A stretch of 64,000 bases of DNA from Amycolatopsis nalaikhensis (lineage in GTDB: Bacteria; Actinomycetota; Actinomycetes; Mycobacteriales; Pseudonocardiaceae): positions 5,091,501-5,155,500 of the forward strand of contig NZ_CP127173.1 in NCBI RefSeq assembly GCF_030264295.1, written 5' to 3'. Position numbers and translations under genes: made by a program. Positions 49,053-57,118 of this stretch are shown in pieces (within the stretch, counting starts at the first letter, position 1; every line of letters starts with the position of its first letter). A model generated the notes under the pieces. It was given only the letters and a program-made list of their open reading frames with translations. It was not told the DNA's origin and made no database searches.

Positions 49053-50006
49053 GTGCACCCCACTGCGGCGGACGTGGTCGGTGAGCTGAAGGTTTTGCGC
49101 AAAGGGAGGGCAATTTTCACGACACCGCTCGCGGGCCGCATCGGGCCCGCTTTGCGGGCCACTTGTGGCATTTCGGAAGATGACGACACCATAGTGATGC
49201 GGCGTAAGCTCGTGCACCGGCTGCGCCCGCTCGCCGATTCGCTGCCGGACGATCTGAAGATCGCGGTGCTGGCCGCGTTCGCGCTGGTGGAGCAGGCGCG
49301 CAAGCCCTTCTACCAGGAACGCGTCCACTGGGCGGCGATCACCCTCGAGCGCGACGACCGCACGGTGCGGCGGCGCATCGACGAGGGAATCGAGCAGATC
49401 GCGGCACTGGCGGTCGCGGCGGGGCCGGATCCGCGGCCGCGCTATCCGAGCCGCAGTTGGCACACCGAAGAACTGCGGGTGACACTCGCGCTGGATCAGC
49501 CGGTGGCGGAGGCGTTCGAATTCCGCCGGGTGGTCGCCGACGCCGACGAAATCGCCGAACTGGACTTGGCGTTGACGTTGCCGGCGACCGGTGAACCGGT
49601 GGCCGATCCGGAGCTCGTGGTGGACGTTTTCCACGGCGGGGTGCTCGCGAGCCGGGCGATGGAGTCGAGCGACCGGGTGGGGTTGTCGCTGCGGTTGCCG
49701 GAACCGTTGCACCGCGGCGAGAAGCACGACATCGGCCTGCGGTTCCGGGCGAACCTGCGTGCCCCGCACTACGTGTGCGTCCCGCGGCACCCGTGCGACG
49801 AGTTCGACCTGCACGTCCGCTTCGGCGACCGGGTCCCCGACCGGATCGTGCGGCTGGAGAAGGCGTTCCAGGGCGACACGCGCGACCGGGTGCCGCGCGG
49901 GGCCGAGCTGGCGACCGACGACGCGGGCGAGGTGCACGTCCGGTTCCGGGACCTCGCGCCCGGCTTCGCCTACGGCATCCGCTGGCAGTGCGCCGGCGCG
50001 GGGTGA
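49053..50006 (+). CDS. Hypothetical protein with a possible HTH segment
   Basis: 317 residues from GTG 49053, seven bases after GAGGGG; the frame is open to 48981. An N-terminal all-alpha part (DVVGELKVLRKGRAIFTTPL, then LVHRLRPLADSLPDDLKIAV, WAAITLERDDRTVRRRIDEG) resembles the small regulator-like domain of Amycolatopsis orphan proteins. A C-terminal beta-rich part follows (LDLALTLPATGEPVADPELV, DIGLRFRANLRAPHYVCVPR). The segment DRTVRRRIDEGIEQIA could be a recognition helix. No family is recognised. The divergent 14-bp inverted repeat may regulate it. Confidence 0.6.
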   Translation: MHPTAADVVGELKVLRKGRAIFTTPLAGRIGPALRATCGISEDDDTIVMRRKLVHRLRPLADSLPDDLKIAVLAAFALVEQARKPFYQERVHWAAITLERDDRTVRRRIDEGIEQIAALAVAAGPDPRPRYPSRSWHTEELRVTLALDQPVAEAFEFRRVVADADEIAELDLALTLPATGEPVADPELVVDVFHGGVLASRAMESSDRVGLSLRLPEPLHRGEKHDIGLRFRANLRAPHYVCVPRHPCDEFDLHVRFGDRVPDRIVRLEKAFQGDTRDRVPRGAELATDDAGEVHVRFRDLAPGFAYGIRWQCAGAG

Positions 50007-50264
50007 ATGCGCGGTCAGTGGGTGATCATGGTCCGGGTCCCCAGGTCTCGGCGTGACGTCTCGCGCGGTGGATCGGTGCCCGCCGTCGTTTCGCTACCGG
50101 TTCCGCGCGGGCTGTCCACTATTTGGCCCATTTCCGGCGCGGACCGGCACCGGCGGCCCGTTCGCGGTTACCGGACAATAGCTTGACAAGAAGTGGGACT
50201 CTGCAACGTCGCTGGTCAGCGCCTCGATTACGCCATATGTCGGAGCGGAATCGTGGGAGCGGCC

Positions 50265-50906
50265 ATGGGAATCGTCCAGGAGATCGCGGAGCCGGTGGAC
50301 GGCTACGCCGTGCTCGAGGAGCTGCCGCGCCCGGACGGCAGGCTGAGCAAGGAGCGGCTGGACCCGGTGGTGGCGGCCGCGCGCGCCGGTGACCCGGGTG
50401 CGGTGCAGGCGCTGTTGCGGCTGATCAAGCCCACCGTCGTGCGCTACTGCCGGGCGCGGATGGGCGGGCGCGACCTGTCCTACCTCTCGGCGGACGACGT
50501 CGCCCAGGAAGTGTGCCTGGCCGTGCTGAAGGTGCTGCCCAACTACCAGGACCGCGGCGGCTCGTTCCTGTACCTCGTGCGGGCCATCGCGGCGAACAAG
50601 GTCGCCGACGCCTTCCGCTCGGTGGCGCGGGACCGCTCGAAGCCGGTGCCGGAGCTGCCGGACCGGCCGCTGGGCGGCAACGAGCCGGAGAGCCACGTCC
50701 TCGGCATGGACCTCGGCGCGCGGCTGGGCAAGCTGCTGGCGTCGCTGCCGCCGCTGCACCAGGAGATCCTGTCGCTGCGGATCATCGTCGGCCTCTCGGC
50801 GAACGAGACCGCCGACGCGCTGGGCATTTCGTCCGGCAACGTCCGCATCACGCAGTACCGCGCGCTGACGAAGCTGCGCGGCATGATCGGCGACGGCGAG
50901 CTGTGA
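50265..50906 (+). CDS. Sigma-70 family factor, ShbA/SigD-like
   Basis: 213 residues from ATG 50265 (GGGAGC upstream; GTG 50253 in frame). Region 2 contains ALLRLIKPTVVRYCRARMGG and SADDVAQEVCLAVLKVLPNY; region 4 contains LHQEILSLRIIVGLSANETA and GISSGNVRITQYRALTKLRG. This matches the SigD/ShbA subgroup; ShbA in Streptomyces transcribes the principal sigma gene hrdB. No anti-sigma gene is adjacent. A perfect TTGACA at 50183 has no good -10 behind it. The gene faces a cupin and a second, related sigma factor. Confidence 0.82.
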   Translation: MGIVQEIAEPVDGYAVLEELPRPDGRLSKERLDPVVAAARAGDPGAVQALLRLIKPTVVRYCRARMGGRDLSYLSADDVAQEVCLAVLKVLPNYQDRGGSFLYLVRAIAANKVADAFRSVARDRSKPVPELPDRPLGGNEPESHVLGMDLGARLGKLLASLPPLHQEILSLRIIVGLSANETADALGISSGNVRITQYRALTKLRGMIGDGEL

Positions 50907-50909
50907 GCG

Positions 50910-51206
50910 TCACTCCAGCCATTCGGTGATGAAGTGGTCGCTTTCGTGGATGTGCACGGCTTCGTAGACGCCGGGGCCGAGCACGGCGAACTTGTGCGCC
51001 ACCCCGGCCGGGACGACCAGCACGTCGCCGGCGCCGCCGTCGCGTTCGGTGTCGCCGATGGTGAACCGGGCCCGGCCCCGGATGATGACGAACGTTTCGG
51101 CGTACGGGTGCCGGTGCAGGCGCGGCCCGGACCCGACGACGTCGGTGCTTTCGCGGATGACCGAGATGCCGGACCCGACGTCGCGCCCCTCGAAGTTCCC
51201 GCTCAT
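50910..51206 (-). CDS. Small cupin-domain protein
   Basis: 98 residues. One cupin barrel: motif 1 LHRHPYAETFVIIRGRARFT (HxH...E) and motif 2 GDVLVVPAGVAHKF (H present), so a single divalent metal site is complete. It ends IHESDHFITEWLE. Small cupins act as metal-dependent isomerases, dioxygenases or ligand-binding partners. It lies between two sigma factor genes, convergent with the first by three bases and co-directional with the second. Role unknown; it may be a regulator of redox or sugar metabolism. Confidence 0.85.
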   Translation of the reverse strand: MSGNFEGRDVGSGISVIRESTDVVGSGPRLHRHPYAETFVIIRGRARFTIGDTERDGGAGDVLVVPAGVAHKFAVLGPGVYEAVHIHESDHFITEWLE

Positions 51207-51228
51207 CCGGCCAGGGTAGTCCCGGCCG

Positions 51229-51738
51229 TCAGCTCGTGACGACCTTCCGCAGCTGGCACAGGGCCCGGTGCTGGGCGACGCGGACCGCGCCCGGCGTCGA
51301 CCCGACGGCGGCCGCGGTCTCGTCCGCGGACAGCCCGACGACCACCCGCAGCACCACGATCTCCCGCTGCTTCTCCGGCAGCACCTGGAGCAGCTTCGCC
51401 ATGCGTTCGCCCAGCTCGCGCCGCAGCGCGTGGAGTTCGGGGTCCATCGAGGAGTCGACCTCGTCGGGCAGTTCGGCGACCGGCTCGTCGCACTGGCGCG
51501 CGGCGGCTTTGCGGGCGGACGCGACCTCGTGCCGCGCGATGCCGCAGACGAAGCTGGGGAAGGGCCGCTCGAGCGGCCGCCGCGGCAGCGCTTCGAGCAG
51601 CGCGAGGCAGACGTCCTGCGCGACGTCGTCGGCCGAGTCCCAGGTGCTGTGCCGGGTCCCGAGCCGGGCGCGGCAGTACCGCACCACGAGCGGTCTGGCG
51701 GCGGCCAGCAGCTTTTCCGGAGCTTCTTGCGTGGTCAT
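51229..51738 (-). CDS. ECF-like sigma factor, SigD type
   Basis: 169 residues. Region 2: LVVRYCRARLGTRHSTWDSA and DDVAQDVCLALLEALPRR; region 4: EKQREIVVLRVVVGLSADET and GSTPGAVRVAQHRALCQLRK, very close to mycobacterial SigD (VGLSAEETAAAVGST). It lacks the C-terminal extension of SigD and ends soon after region 4. The neighbour at 50265 is a paralogue with similar region 2 and 4, so two related sigma factors lie within 1.5 kb. SigD in mycobacteria responds to the stringent response. Confidence 0.83.
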   Translation of the reverse strand: MTTQEAPEKLLAAARPLVVRYCRARLGTRHSTWDSADDVAQDVCLALLEALPRRPLERPFPSFVCGIARHEVASARKAAARQCDEPVAELPDEVDSSMDPELHALRRELGERMAKLLQVLPEKQREIVVLRVVVGLSADETAAAVGSTPGAVRVAQHRALCQLRKVVTS

Positions 51739-51817
51739 GACTTTCCTCCCCGACGCGGTCCGGCTCGGGAGGTACCCGTTTTCGCCCGCCCCCGACCGGG
51801 ATCGCCCGGATTCCCGG

Positions 51818-52501
51818 TTATCCGCGGTGCGCGCCCGCCCCGGACGTCGATCCGGGGGCCGGAACCCGGGATGACCTAGGAACCGCCACGGTCGAGTGAT
51901 GGCCGAACACCCGCCGCTCGCGCCGCGTCACGTCCTTCATCACCGCCTCGCGCCACGGCGTGCCGGTCGCCTCCCGGTACTCCGGGGTGGCGAACAGGTC
52001 GACGCCGGAGATCTCGTGGAACGCCAGCACCGCGGGCCCGTCGCCCTCGGCGAGGCGGTAGCGGCGGGTGCGGTACCAGCCGGGGAGCCGGTGCAGCAGC
52101 GGGACGTGCTCCTGGCGGTACCAGGCGTCGAGGCCGGGCTCGTCGGGCGTCGAAAGGCCGACGCAGACGACGACGGGGGCCGCCGGGCGGGCGGCGCCGT
52201 GGTCGTCGACCAGCTCGTAGACCCGCCGGTCGAGCGTCGCGAGCCGCCGCACGACGTCCTGTTCGCGCGGGCTGCGGCGGCGTGCCACCGCGTACTCCGG
52301 GCCGCGCAGGGCGTCGGTGTCGAGCTCGTACCAGGCCAGCCAGCCCGGCGCGACGCCGTCGAGGGCCCGGTAGCGGTAGCCGGTGCGGATGCCGGGGACC
52401 CGCAGGCGGGCCGGGGCGTGCTCGTGGTCGTACCAGTCGTGGAAGTCGGCCTCCGGCACGTCGCCCGGCTCGGCGAACACGAACAGTAGCCCTTCGCTCA
52501 T
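51818..52501 (-). CDS. Duplicated alpha/beta-barrel (EthD/Dabb-like, DUF4286-type) protein
   Basis: 227 residues. Two similar halves each with a D/H-rich helix: DFHDWYDHEHAPARLRVPGI in the first and GLDAWYRQEHVPLLHRLPGW in the second, the form of a fused dimeric ferredoxin-like barrel. Such proteins are monooxygenases, ligand carriers or degradation enzymes. The tail (SRVPAPGSTSGAGAHRG) looks disordered. Start ATG 52501, 41 bases from the divergent IclR regulator, which likely controls it. Substrate unknown; the neighbouring catabolic genes suggest an aromatic or lactone. Confidence 0.68.
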   Translation of the reverse strand: MSEGLLFVFAEPGDVPEADFHDWYDHEHAPARLRVPGIRTGYRYRALDGVAPGWLAWYELDTDALRGPEYAVARRRSPREQDVVRRLATLDRRVYELVDDHGAARPAAPVVVCVGLSTPDEPGLDAWYRQEHVPLLHRLPGWYRTRRYRLAEGDGPAVLAFHEISGVDLFATPEYREATGTPWREAVMKDVTRRERRVFGHHSTVAVPRSSRVPAPGSTSGAGAHRG

Positions 52502-52542
52502 CGGGTAGTGTCCTTTCCCATACGCGGAAGCAAGGAGGGGTG

Positions 52543-53313
52543 GTGTCTCGCGAGGACCCGGACGTCATCGACTCGGTCGAGAAAGCGTTGCGGCTGCTGC
52601 AGAGCTTCTCGGGTGAGGCACCGGCGATGAGCGTCAGCGAAGCGGCGGCGGCCACCGGCCTGACCCGCGCCACCGCGCGCCGGCTCCTGCTGACGTTCGA
52701 GCGGCTCGGGTTCGCCGAGACCGACGGCCGCCGCTTCCAGCTCACCCCCCGCGTGCTCCGGCTCGGCTACGGCTACCTGGCCGCGCTGCCGTTCTGGGAG
52801 CACGCCCAGTCGCACATGCGCGCGCTGTCGGACGAGGTCAAGGAGTCGAGTTCGCTCGCCACGCTCGACGGCGGCGAGATCGTCTACGTCGCCCGGGTGC
52901 CCGCGTCGCGGATGATGACCATCACCTTCAACGTCGGCTCGCGGCTGCCCGCCTACCCGACGTCGATGGGCCGCGTGCTCCTCGCCGCCCTGCCGCCGGC
53001 CGAACTGGAGTCCTATTTGGACACCACGGAGCTGAAGCGGCTCACCGCCACCACCATCACCGACCGCGCGAAGCTCGAGGCCGAGCTGGCGCGCGTCGCC
53101 GAGCAGGGGTACGCGCTGGTCGACGGCGAACGCGAGGAAGGCGTCCGCTCGGCCGCGGCGCCGGTCCGCAACGCCGCCGGTGGCGTGATCGCCGCGCTCA
53201 ACGTCTCCGCGAACGCCGCGCGGGTGTCGGTGGCGAAGCTGCGCGAGGAGTTCGTGCCCCGGCTGCTGGAGACAGCGGACGCGATCACCAAGGACATCGC
53301 GGGCCTGCACTAG
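52543..53313 (+). CDS. IclR-family regulator, PcaR/PobR-like
   Basis: 256 residues from GTG 52543, behind AAGGAGG. The N-terminal winged helix is ALRLLQSFSGEAPAMSVSEA and TGLTRATARRLLLTFERLGF. The effector domain has FWEHAQSHMRALSDEVKESS, GSRLPAYPTSMGRVLLAALP and a C-terminal GGVIAALNVSANAARVS. The phrase YPTSMGRVLLA is typical of PcaR/PobR regulators of aromatic-acid catabolism. It faces the DUF4286-like gene and is tail-to-tail (CTAG overlap, 53310-53313) with the hydrolase operon. Its ligand is probably an aromatic acid or lactone intermediate. Confidence 0.9.
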   Translation: MSREDPDVIDSVEKALRLLQSFSGEAPAMSVSEAAAATGLTRATARRLLLTFERLGFAETDGRRFQLTPRVLRLGYGYLAALPFWEHAQSHMRALSDEVKESSSLATLDGGEIVYVARVPASRMMTITFNVGSRLPAYPTSMGRVLLAALPPAELESYLDTTELKRLTATTITDRAKLEAELARVAEQGYALVDGEREEGVRSAAAPVRNAAGGVIAALNVSANAARVSVAKLREEFVPRLLETADAITKDIAGLH

Positions 53314-54125
53314 GCGAACCCGAAGCAGCGGACGGGGTTTTCGACCAGCAACCGGCGCAGCTCTTCGTCGGAGAACTCCGCGAGCACGTCGACGAGATCG
53401 CCGTCGTCCGGCAGGAACCCGTGTGTGTTCGGGTGCGGGAAGTCGGTGCCCCACACGACGCGCTCGGGGGCGTGGTCCACGAGCAGGCGCATCAGCGCGG
53501 CGGAGTCTTCGAGGGACGGCGGCGCGGTCGCGAGCCGGTCCGCGCCGCTCAGCTTCACCCACACGTCTCCGCTGTCGAGCAGGCGCCGCAACGCGGTCAC
53601 CGCTTCGCTGTCGAGCCCGGCGCGCAGATCGACGCGGGCCATGTGGTCGACCACGACGGTCAGCCCGAGCCCCCGCACCATTTCCTCGTGCTCGGCGATG
53701 CCGTTCCCGGCCACGTGCAGCGCGATGTGCCAGTCGTACGGCGCGATCTTGGCGACGATCGCGCGGATCGTCTCGGCCGAAGGTGCTGGGCCGAGGTGCG
53801 GCAGGAAGTGCAGCCGCGCCCCGCGGACCCCGGCTTCGTGCAGCCGGGCGATCTCGGCGTCGGGCGTCTCCGGCGTCACGAGCGCGACGCCGCGGTAGTC
53901 GCCGCTCGCGAGGGCGTCCAGCATCGCCGAGTGGTCGGTGCCGTGGCAGGCGGACTGGACGATCACCGCCCGCTCGAAGCCGAACTTCCGGTGCAGCCGC
54001 TGGAGATCTTCCTTCGGCGCTTCCGGCGGGGTGAAGGTCCGGCCTTCGGCGTACGGGAAGACGTCGGTGGGCCCGAAGATGTGGCAGTGCGCGTCGCAGC
54101 TGCCCGGGGGCAGGGCAGGGGTCAT
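53310..54125 (-). CDS. Metal-dependent lactonase-type amidohydrolase (LigI-like)
   Basis: 271 residues. DAHCHIFGP at the start (HxH metal site), LHFLPHLGPAPSAET, ALHVAGNGIAEHEEMVRG, HMARVDLRA and the terminal Asp in WGTDFPHPNTHGF mark the amidohydrolase-2 superfamily, close to 2-pyrone-4,6-dicarboxylate lactonase (LigI) and related lactonases. It hydrolyses a lactone ring of an aromatic-derived acid, or a similar carboxylate. It is translated from ATG 54125, where TGATG overlaps the stop of the SDR gene. Last gene of a four-gene operon; its TAG overlaps the IclR stop. Confidence 0.82.
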   Translation of the reverse strand: MTPALPPGSCDAHCHIFGPTDVFPYAEGRTFTPPEAPKEDLQRLHRKFGFERAVIVQSACHGTDHSAMLDALASGDYRGVALVTPETPDAEIARLHEAGVRGARLHFLPHLGPAPSAETIRAIVAKIAPYDWHIALHVAGNGIAEHEEMVRGLGLTVVVDHMARVDLRAGLDSEAVTALRRLLDSGDVWVKLSGADRLATAPPSLEDSAALMRLLVDHAPERVVWGTDFPHPNTHGFLPDDGDLVDVLAEFSDEELRRLLVENPVRCFGFA

Positions 54126-54925
54126 CAGTCACACCTCGCGGTCATGCCGCCGTCGACGACGATCTCGGTCCCGGTGACGAACCGGGCTTCGTCGGAGGCC
54201 AGGAACAGAGCGGCGTACGCGGTGTCGCGGCCGTCGCCCATGAAGCCGAGCGGGATGCGGGCCTGGCGCTTGGCGAGCAGCGCGTCGACGTCGCCGCCTT
54301 CGCGTTGGGTGGCCAGCCGGGCCTCGACCATCGGCGTGTGCAGCTGCCCGGGGACGACGGTGTTCGCGCGGATCCCGTCGGGCGCGTGCTGCACGGCGAT
54401 CACCCGGGACAGCTGGATCACCCCGGCCTTGGCCGAGGCGTACCCGGCCTGCGCCGAGCCGGTCCAGCGGAGGCCGGACGTCGACGCGGTGTTCACGATC
54501 GCGCCGCCGCCCTGCTCCCGCATCACCGGGATGACGTGGCGGCAGGTGAGGTAGACGCTGGTGAGGTTGTAGTCCAGCTGGGCCGTCCAGTCCTCTTCGG
54601 ACAGTTCGGCCGGGCCGCCGGGGCGCGAGCCGCCGACGTTGTTCACCAGGACGTCGACCCGGCCGAAGGCGTCCCGGCACGCTCCGACCGCGTCGGCGAC
54701 CGAGGCGGTGTCGGTGACGTCGGCCGGGTGCGTGCGGACCGTGCCACCCTCGTCCGTGATCACGGAGACGGTTTCGGTCAGCGCGTCCGGGTTCAAGTCC
54801 ACAGCGAACACCTTCGCACCTTCGCGGGCGAACAGCACTGCGGCGGCGCGGCCGTTCCCCCAGCCGGGGCCGACGCTGCCGGCGCCGGTGATCAGGGCGG
54901 TCTTGCCCGCCAGCCGTCCGGTCAT
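54125..54925 (-). CDS. Short-chain dehydrogenase/reductase
   Basis: 266 residues from ATG 54925, which overlaps the stop of the CMD gene as ATGA. NAD(P) motif TGAGSVGPGWGNGRAAAVLF (a longer loop than usual), AVDLNPD, NNVGGSRPG, IVNTASTSGLRWTGSAQ, and YASAKAGV (Tyr-x3-Lys). The insertion GSVGPGWGNG in the dinucleotide loop is uncommon and resembles enzymes of lactone or cyclic-alcohol catabolism. C-terminus VVDGGMTARCD. It probably oxidises a cyclic alcohol feeding the lactonase. Confidence 0.87.
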   Translation of the reverse strand: MTGRLAGKTALITGAGSVGPGWGNGRAAAVLFAREGAKVFAVDLNPDALTETVSVITDEGGTVRTHPADVTDTASVADAVGACRDAFGRVDVLVNNVGGSRPGGPAELSEEDWTAQLDYNLTSVYLTCRHVIPVMREQGGGAIVNTASTSGLRWTGSAQAGYASAKAGVIQLSRVIAVQHAPDGIRANTVVPGQLHTPMVEARLATQREGGDVDALLAKRQARIPLGFMGDGRDTAYAALFLASDEARFVTGTEIVVDGGMTARCD

Positions 54926-55425
54926 CCCTTGCCCACCTCCAAGGCCACGAGGAAGCGCGAAACCATGTTGTACGCGGCGACCGTCACGCTCAGCTCGACG
55001 ATCTGCTGCTCGTCGAAGTGCGCGCCGAGGGCGTCGAAGACCGGCTGCTCGACGGTGATCTTCTCGGTCATCGCGTCGGTGTAGGCGAGCGCGGCGCGCT
55101 GCCGGTCGTCGAGCGCGGCCGGGTCGCCACCGCGCAGGGCCGCGAGCTGGCCGTCGGTCAGGCCCGCCGCCCGCGCGACCGGCTCGTGCGCGGTCCATTC
55201 GTAGGCCGCGCCGTTGAGCTCGGCGACCCGCAGGACGGCGAGCTCGCGGACGTCCGCGGGCAGCGTCGAGGCGCCGCGGACCGCGCCGAGCAGGCTGTTC
55301 CAGCCGTCGGCGAGCGCCGGGCTGTGCAGCAGCATGCCGTCCAGCGGGGTGAGCCGCCCACCGCGCCGCGCGCGGATGCGGTCGGCGACGTCGCCGCCTT
55401 CGGTCACGTAGCCGAGCCTGGCCAA
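54922..55425 (-). CDS. CMD-family protein without the CxxC pair
   Basis: 167 residues. CMD core: ELAVLRVAELNGAAYEWTAH, then ALDDRQRAALAYTDAMTEKI and QQIVELSVTVAAYNMVSRFL. The position of the catalytic CxxC reads AAYE, so peroxidase activity is absent and the protein is closer to true gamma-carboxymuconolactone decarboxylases, where a His/Glu pair acts. Its place between a dicarboxylate carrier and an SDR fits decarboxylation of a lactone. It overlaps the SDR gene by four bases and follows the carrier by 15. Confidence 0.84.
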   Translation of the reverse strand: MARLGYVTEGGDVADRIRARRGGRLTPLDGMLLHSPALADGWNSLLGAVRGASTLPADVRELAVLRVAELNGAAYEWTAHEPVARAAGLTDGQLAALRGGDPAALDDRQRAALAYTDAMTEKITVEQPVFDALGAHFDEQQIVELSVTVAAYNMVSRFLVALEVGKG

Positions 55426-55440
55426 GGTGGATCTCCCTTC

Positions 55441-56751
55441 TCAGACCGCGACGGGGTTCGCGGGTTCGGTGGCGGGGGTCTTCCGGTCGAGCACGGCGCG
55501 GGCGCGGGCGAGGTCGAGCACGCCTTCCCAGCGGCTCACGACGATGCTGCCGAGCAGCTGGCCGCACAGGCTGACGAGGCCGCGCATGGTGGAGAGGAAC
55601 CGGTCGACGCCGAGCACGAGCATGATGCCCGCGACCGGGACGACGCCGGTGGTGGAGAGCGTGGCGGCGAGGATGACGAACCCGGCCCCGGCCACCCCGG
55701 CGCTGCCCTTGGAGGTGATCATGAAGACGGCGAGCAGCGCGATCTGCTGCCACAGCGAGAGGTGCACGTCGAAGGCCTGCGCGATGTAGAGGGAGGCGAA
55801 GCCGAGGTAGAGGCAGACGCCGTCGCCGTTGAAGGCGTACCCGGAGGGCACGACCAGGCCGACGATCCGCTTGGGGCAGCCCAGGTTCTCCAGCTTCTTC
55901 ATCAGCTGCGGCATCACGACCTCGTAGTTCGCGGTGCCGAGGGTGATCAGCAGCTCGTCCTTGAAGTACCGGTACAGCTTGAGGATCCTGATCCCGCAGA
56001 GCCGGGCGACCGCGCCGAAGACGAGCAGGCAGAACAGGATCCCGGTGGCCCAGAACAGCAGCACGACCCCGCCGAGGCTGGCCAGGGTGGCCGCGCCGAA
56101 CTTGCCGGTGGTGTAGGCCATCGCGCCGAACGCGCCGAGCGGGGCCAGGTACATGACCAGCCGCACGATGCCGAAGGTGGCCTCGCCGACGCGTTCGATC
56201 CCGCGCAGCAGCGGCGCACCGCGTTCACCGAGCCCCTTCAGCGCGATCGCGAAGAGGATAGAGATCAGCAGCACCTGCAGGACGTTGCCTTCGGTGAAGG
56301 CGCTGACGACGGTCTTCGGGATGACGTCGATGAGGAAGTCGTACCAGTGCTGGCTTTCCCCGGTCTGGACGTACTGCTGCGCGCTCCCGGAGAGCTTGAG
56401 CGTGGCCGGATCGGCGTGGATACCGTCGCCGGGGCGCAGCAGGTCCATCACGATCAGCCCGATGATCAGCGCGATCGTGGTCAGCACCTCAAAGTAGACG
56501 AGGGCTTTGACCCCGACCCGCCCGACGCTGGCGAGTTCGCCGGCGGAGGCGATCCCGGTGACGATGGTGCAGAACACGACGGGCGCGATCAGCATCTGGA
56601 TGAGCGCGATGAACCCAGTCCCGACGGGCTGGAGAGAGGCACCGACCCCAGGAGCGGCGAAGCCGAGCGCCGCCCCGAGGACGATGGCGACCAGCACGGT
56701 GACGTAGAGCTTGGTGGTGAAGGCACTGCGCAGGATCGATCCCGTCGACAT
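55441..56751 (-). CDS. Dicarboxylate/cation symporter, DctA/GltP family
   Basis: 436 residues from ATG 56751 (GGAG six bases upstream; ATG 56754 possible). DAACS-family motifs are intact: NVLQVLLISILFAIALKGLG, the serine-rich-loop region FMITSKGSAGVAGAGFVILA and VPVAGIMLVLGVDRFLSTMR, and YAFNGDGVCLYLGFASLYIA in helix 7. It imports C4-dicarboxylates or acidic amino acids with Na+/H+. First gene of the operon carrier-CMD-SDR-lactonase, so the imported acid is probably the pathway substrate. A 9-bp inverted repeat precedes it. Confidence 0.9.
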   Translation of the reverse strand: MSTGSILRSAFTTKLYVTVLVAIVLGAALGFAAPGVGASLQPVGTGFIALIQMLIAPVVFCTIVTGIASAGELASVGRVGVKALVYFEVLTTIALIIGLIVMDLLRPGDGIHADPATLKLSGSAQQYVQTGESQHWYDFLIDVIPKTVVSAFTEGNVLQVLLISILFAIALKGLGERGAPLLRGIERVGEATFGIVRLVMYLAPLGAFGAMAYTTGKFGAATLASLGGVVLLFWATGILFCLLVFGAVARLCGIRILKLYRYFKDELLITLGTANYEVVMPQLMKKLENLGCPKRIVGLVVPSGYAFNGDGVCLYLGFASLYIAQAFDVHLSLWQQIALLAVFMITSKGSAGVAGAGFVILAATLSTTGVVPVAGIMLVLGVDRFLSTMRGLVSLCGQLLGSIVVSRWEGVLDLARARAVLDRKTPATEPANPVAV

Positions 56752-56761
56752 CATCGTCTCC

Positions 56762-56799
56762 GTGTTCGTCTGACGTACATTTGCGCGACTGACGAACAC
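56762..56799. promoter_or_regulatory. Inverted repeat upstream of the catabolic operon
   Basis: GTGTTCGTC (56762-56770) and GACGAACAC (56791-56799), perfect 9-bp arms, 20 bases apart, just upstream of the carrier start. Fits an operator of an IclR- or LysR-like regulator; the nearby IclR protein is the best candidate. Confidence 0.45.
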
Positions 56800-56857
56800 A
56801 TCGTGCGCGAAGGGCGGTGTCGCGTCAACCCCTCCCGTGCCCGCCTTCGCCCCGCTC

Positions 56858-56881
56858 CGGCACTTTCACGTGAAAGTGCCG
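56858..56881. repeat. Perfect 24-bp palindrome
   Basis: CGGCACTTTCAC followed by its exact reverse complement GTGAAAGTGCCG, with no loop. It lies about 105 bases upstream of the carrier gene in a 367-base gap. The stretch from 56882 to 57028 is very GC-rich (CGCCTGCGC-like) and I see nothing in it. Could be an operator or a cruciform terminator. Confidence 0.6.
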
Positions 56882-57028
56882 CTCGGGTCGGCCGCGCCTG
56901 CGCTCCGCTCCGCCCGCACCCGGCCTGGCCGCGCCCGCGCATGCGGCCCGCCCGGCGCGTCCCGCTGCGCCTGCACCCGGCCTGCCTGCGCCCAGCCGCG
57001 CCCACGTCTGCCACTCCACCTGCGCGTG

Positions 57029-57105
57029 CTGAAGGGGACCTTCATCCCATCTGATGCGCTGAAGGGCCCTTTCCTCGCATCTGACGACAGGAAAGGACCC
57101 TTCAG
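57029..57105. repeat. 30-bp-period modular hairpin repeat, copy 2
   Basis: Modules start at 57029, 57059 and 57089. The first two have CTGAAGGG, then CCTT/CTTT at module positions 11-14, a six-base spacer and ATCTGATG/ATCTGACG, a 30-base period as in the 1.7 kb copy. CTGAAGGG at 57059 and CCCTTCAG ending at 57105 pair as a 17-bp stem with one mismatch. It lies 14 bases beyond the stop of the S4 protein gene, so may end its transcript. Confidence 0.75.
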
Positions 57106-57118
57106 CCCACCCAGCCGC

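Noticed and set aside
50183..50188. A perfect TTGACA upstream of the ShbA-like sigma gene as a promoter
   Set aside because: No acceptable -10 hexamer occurs 16-19 bases downstream, so it was not called.
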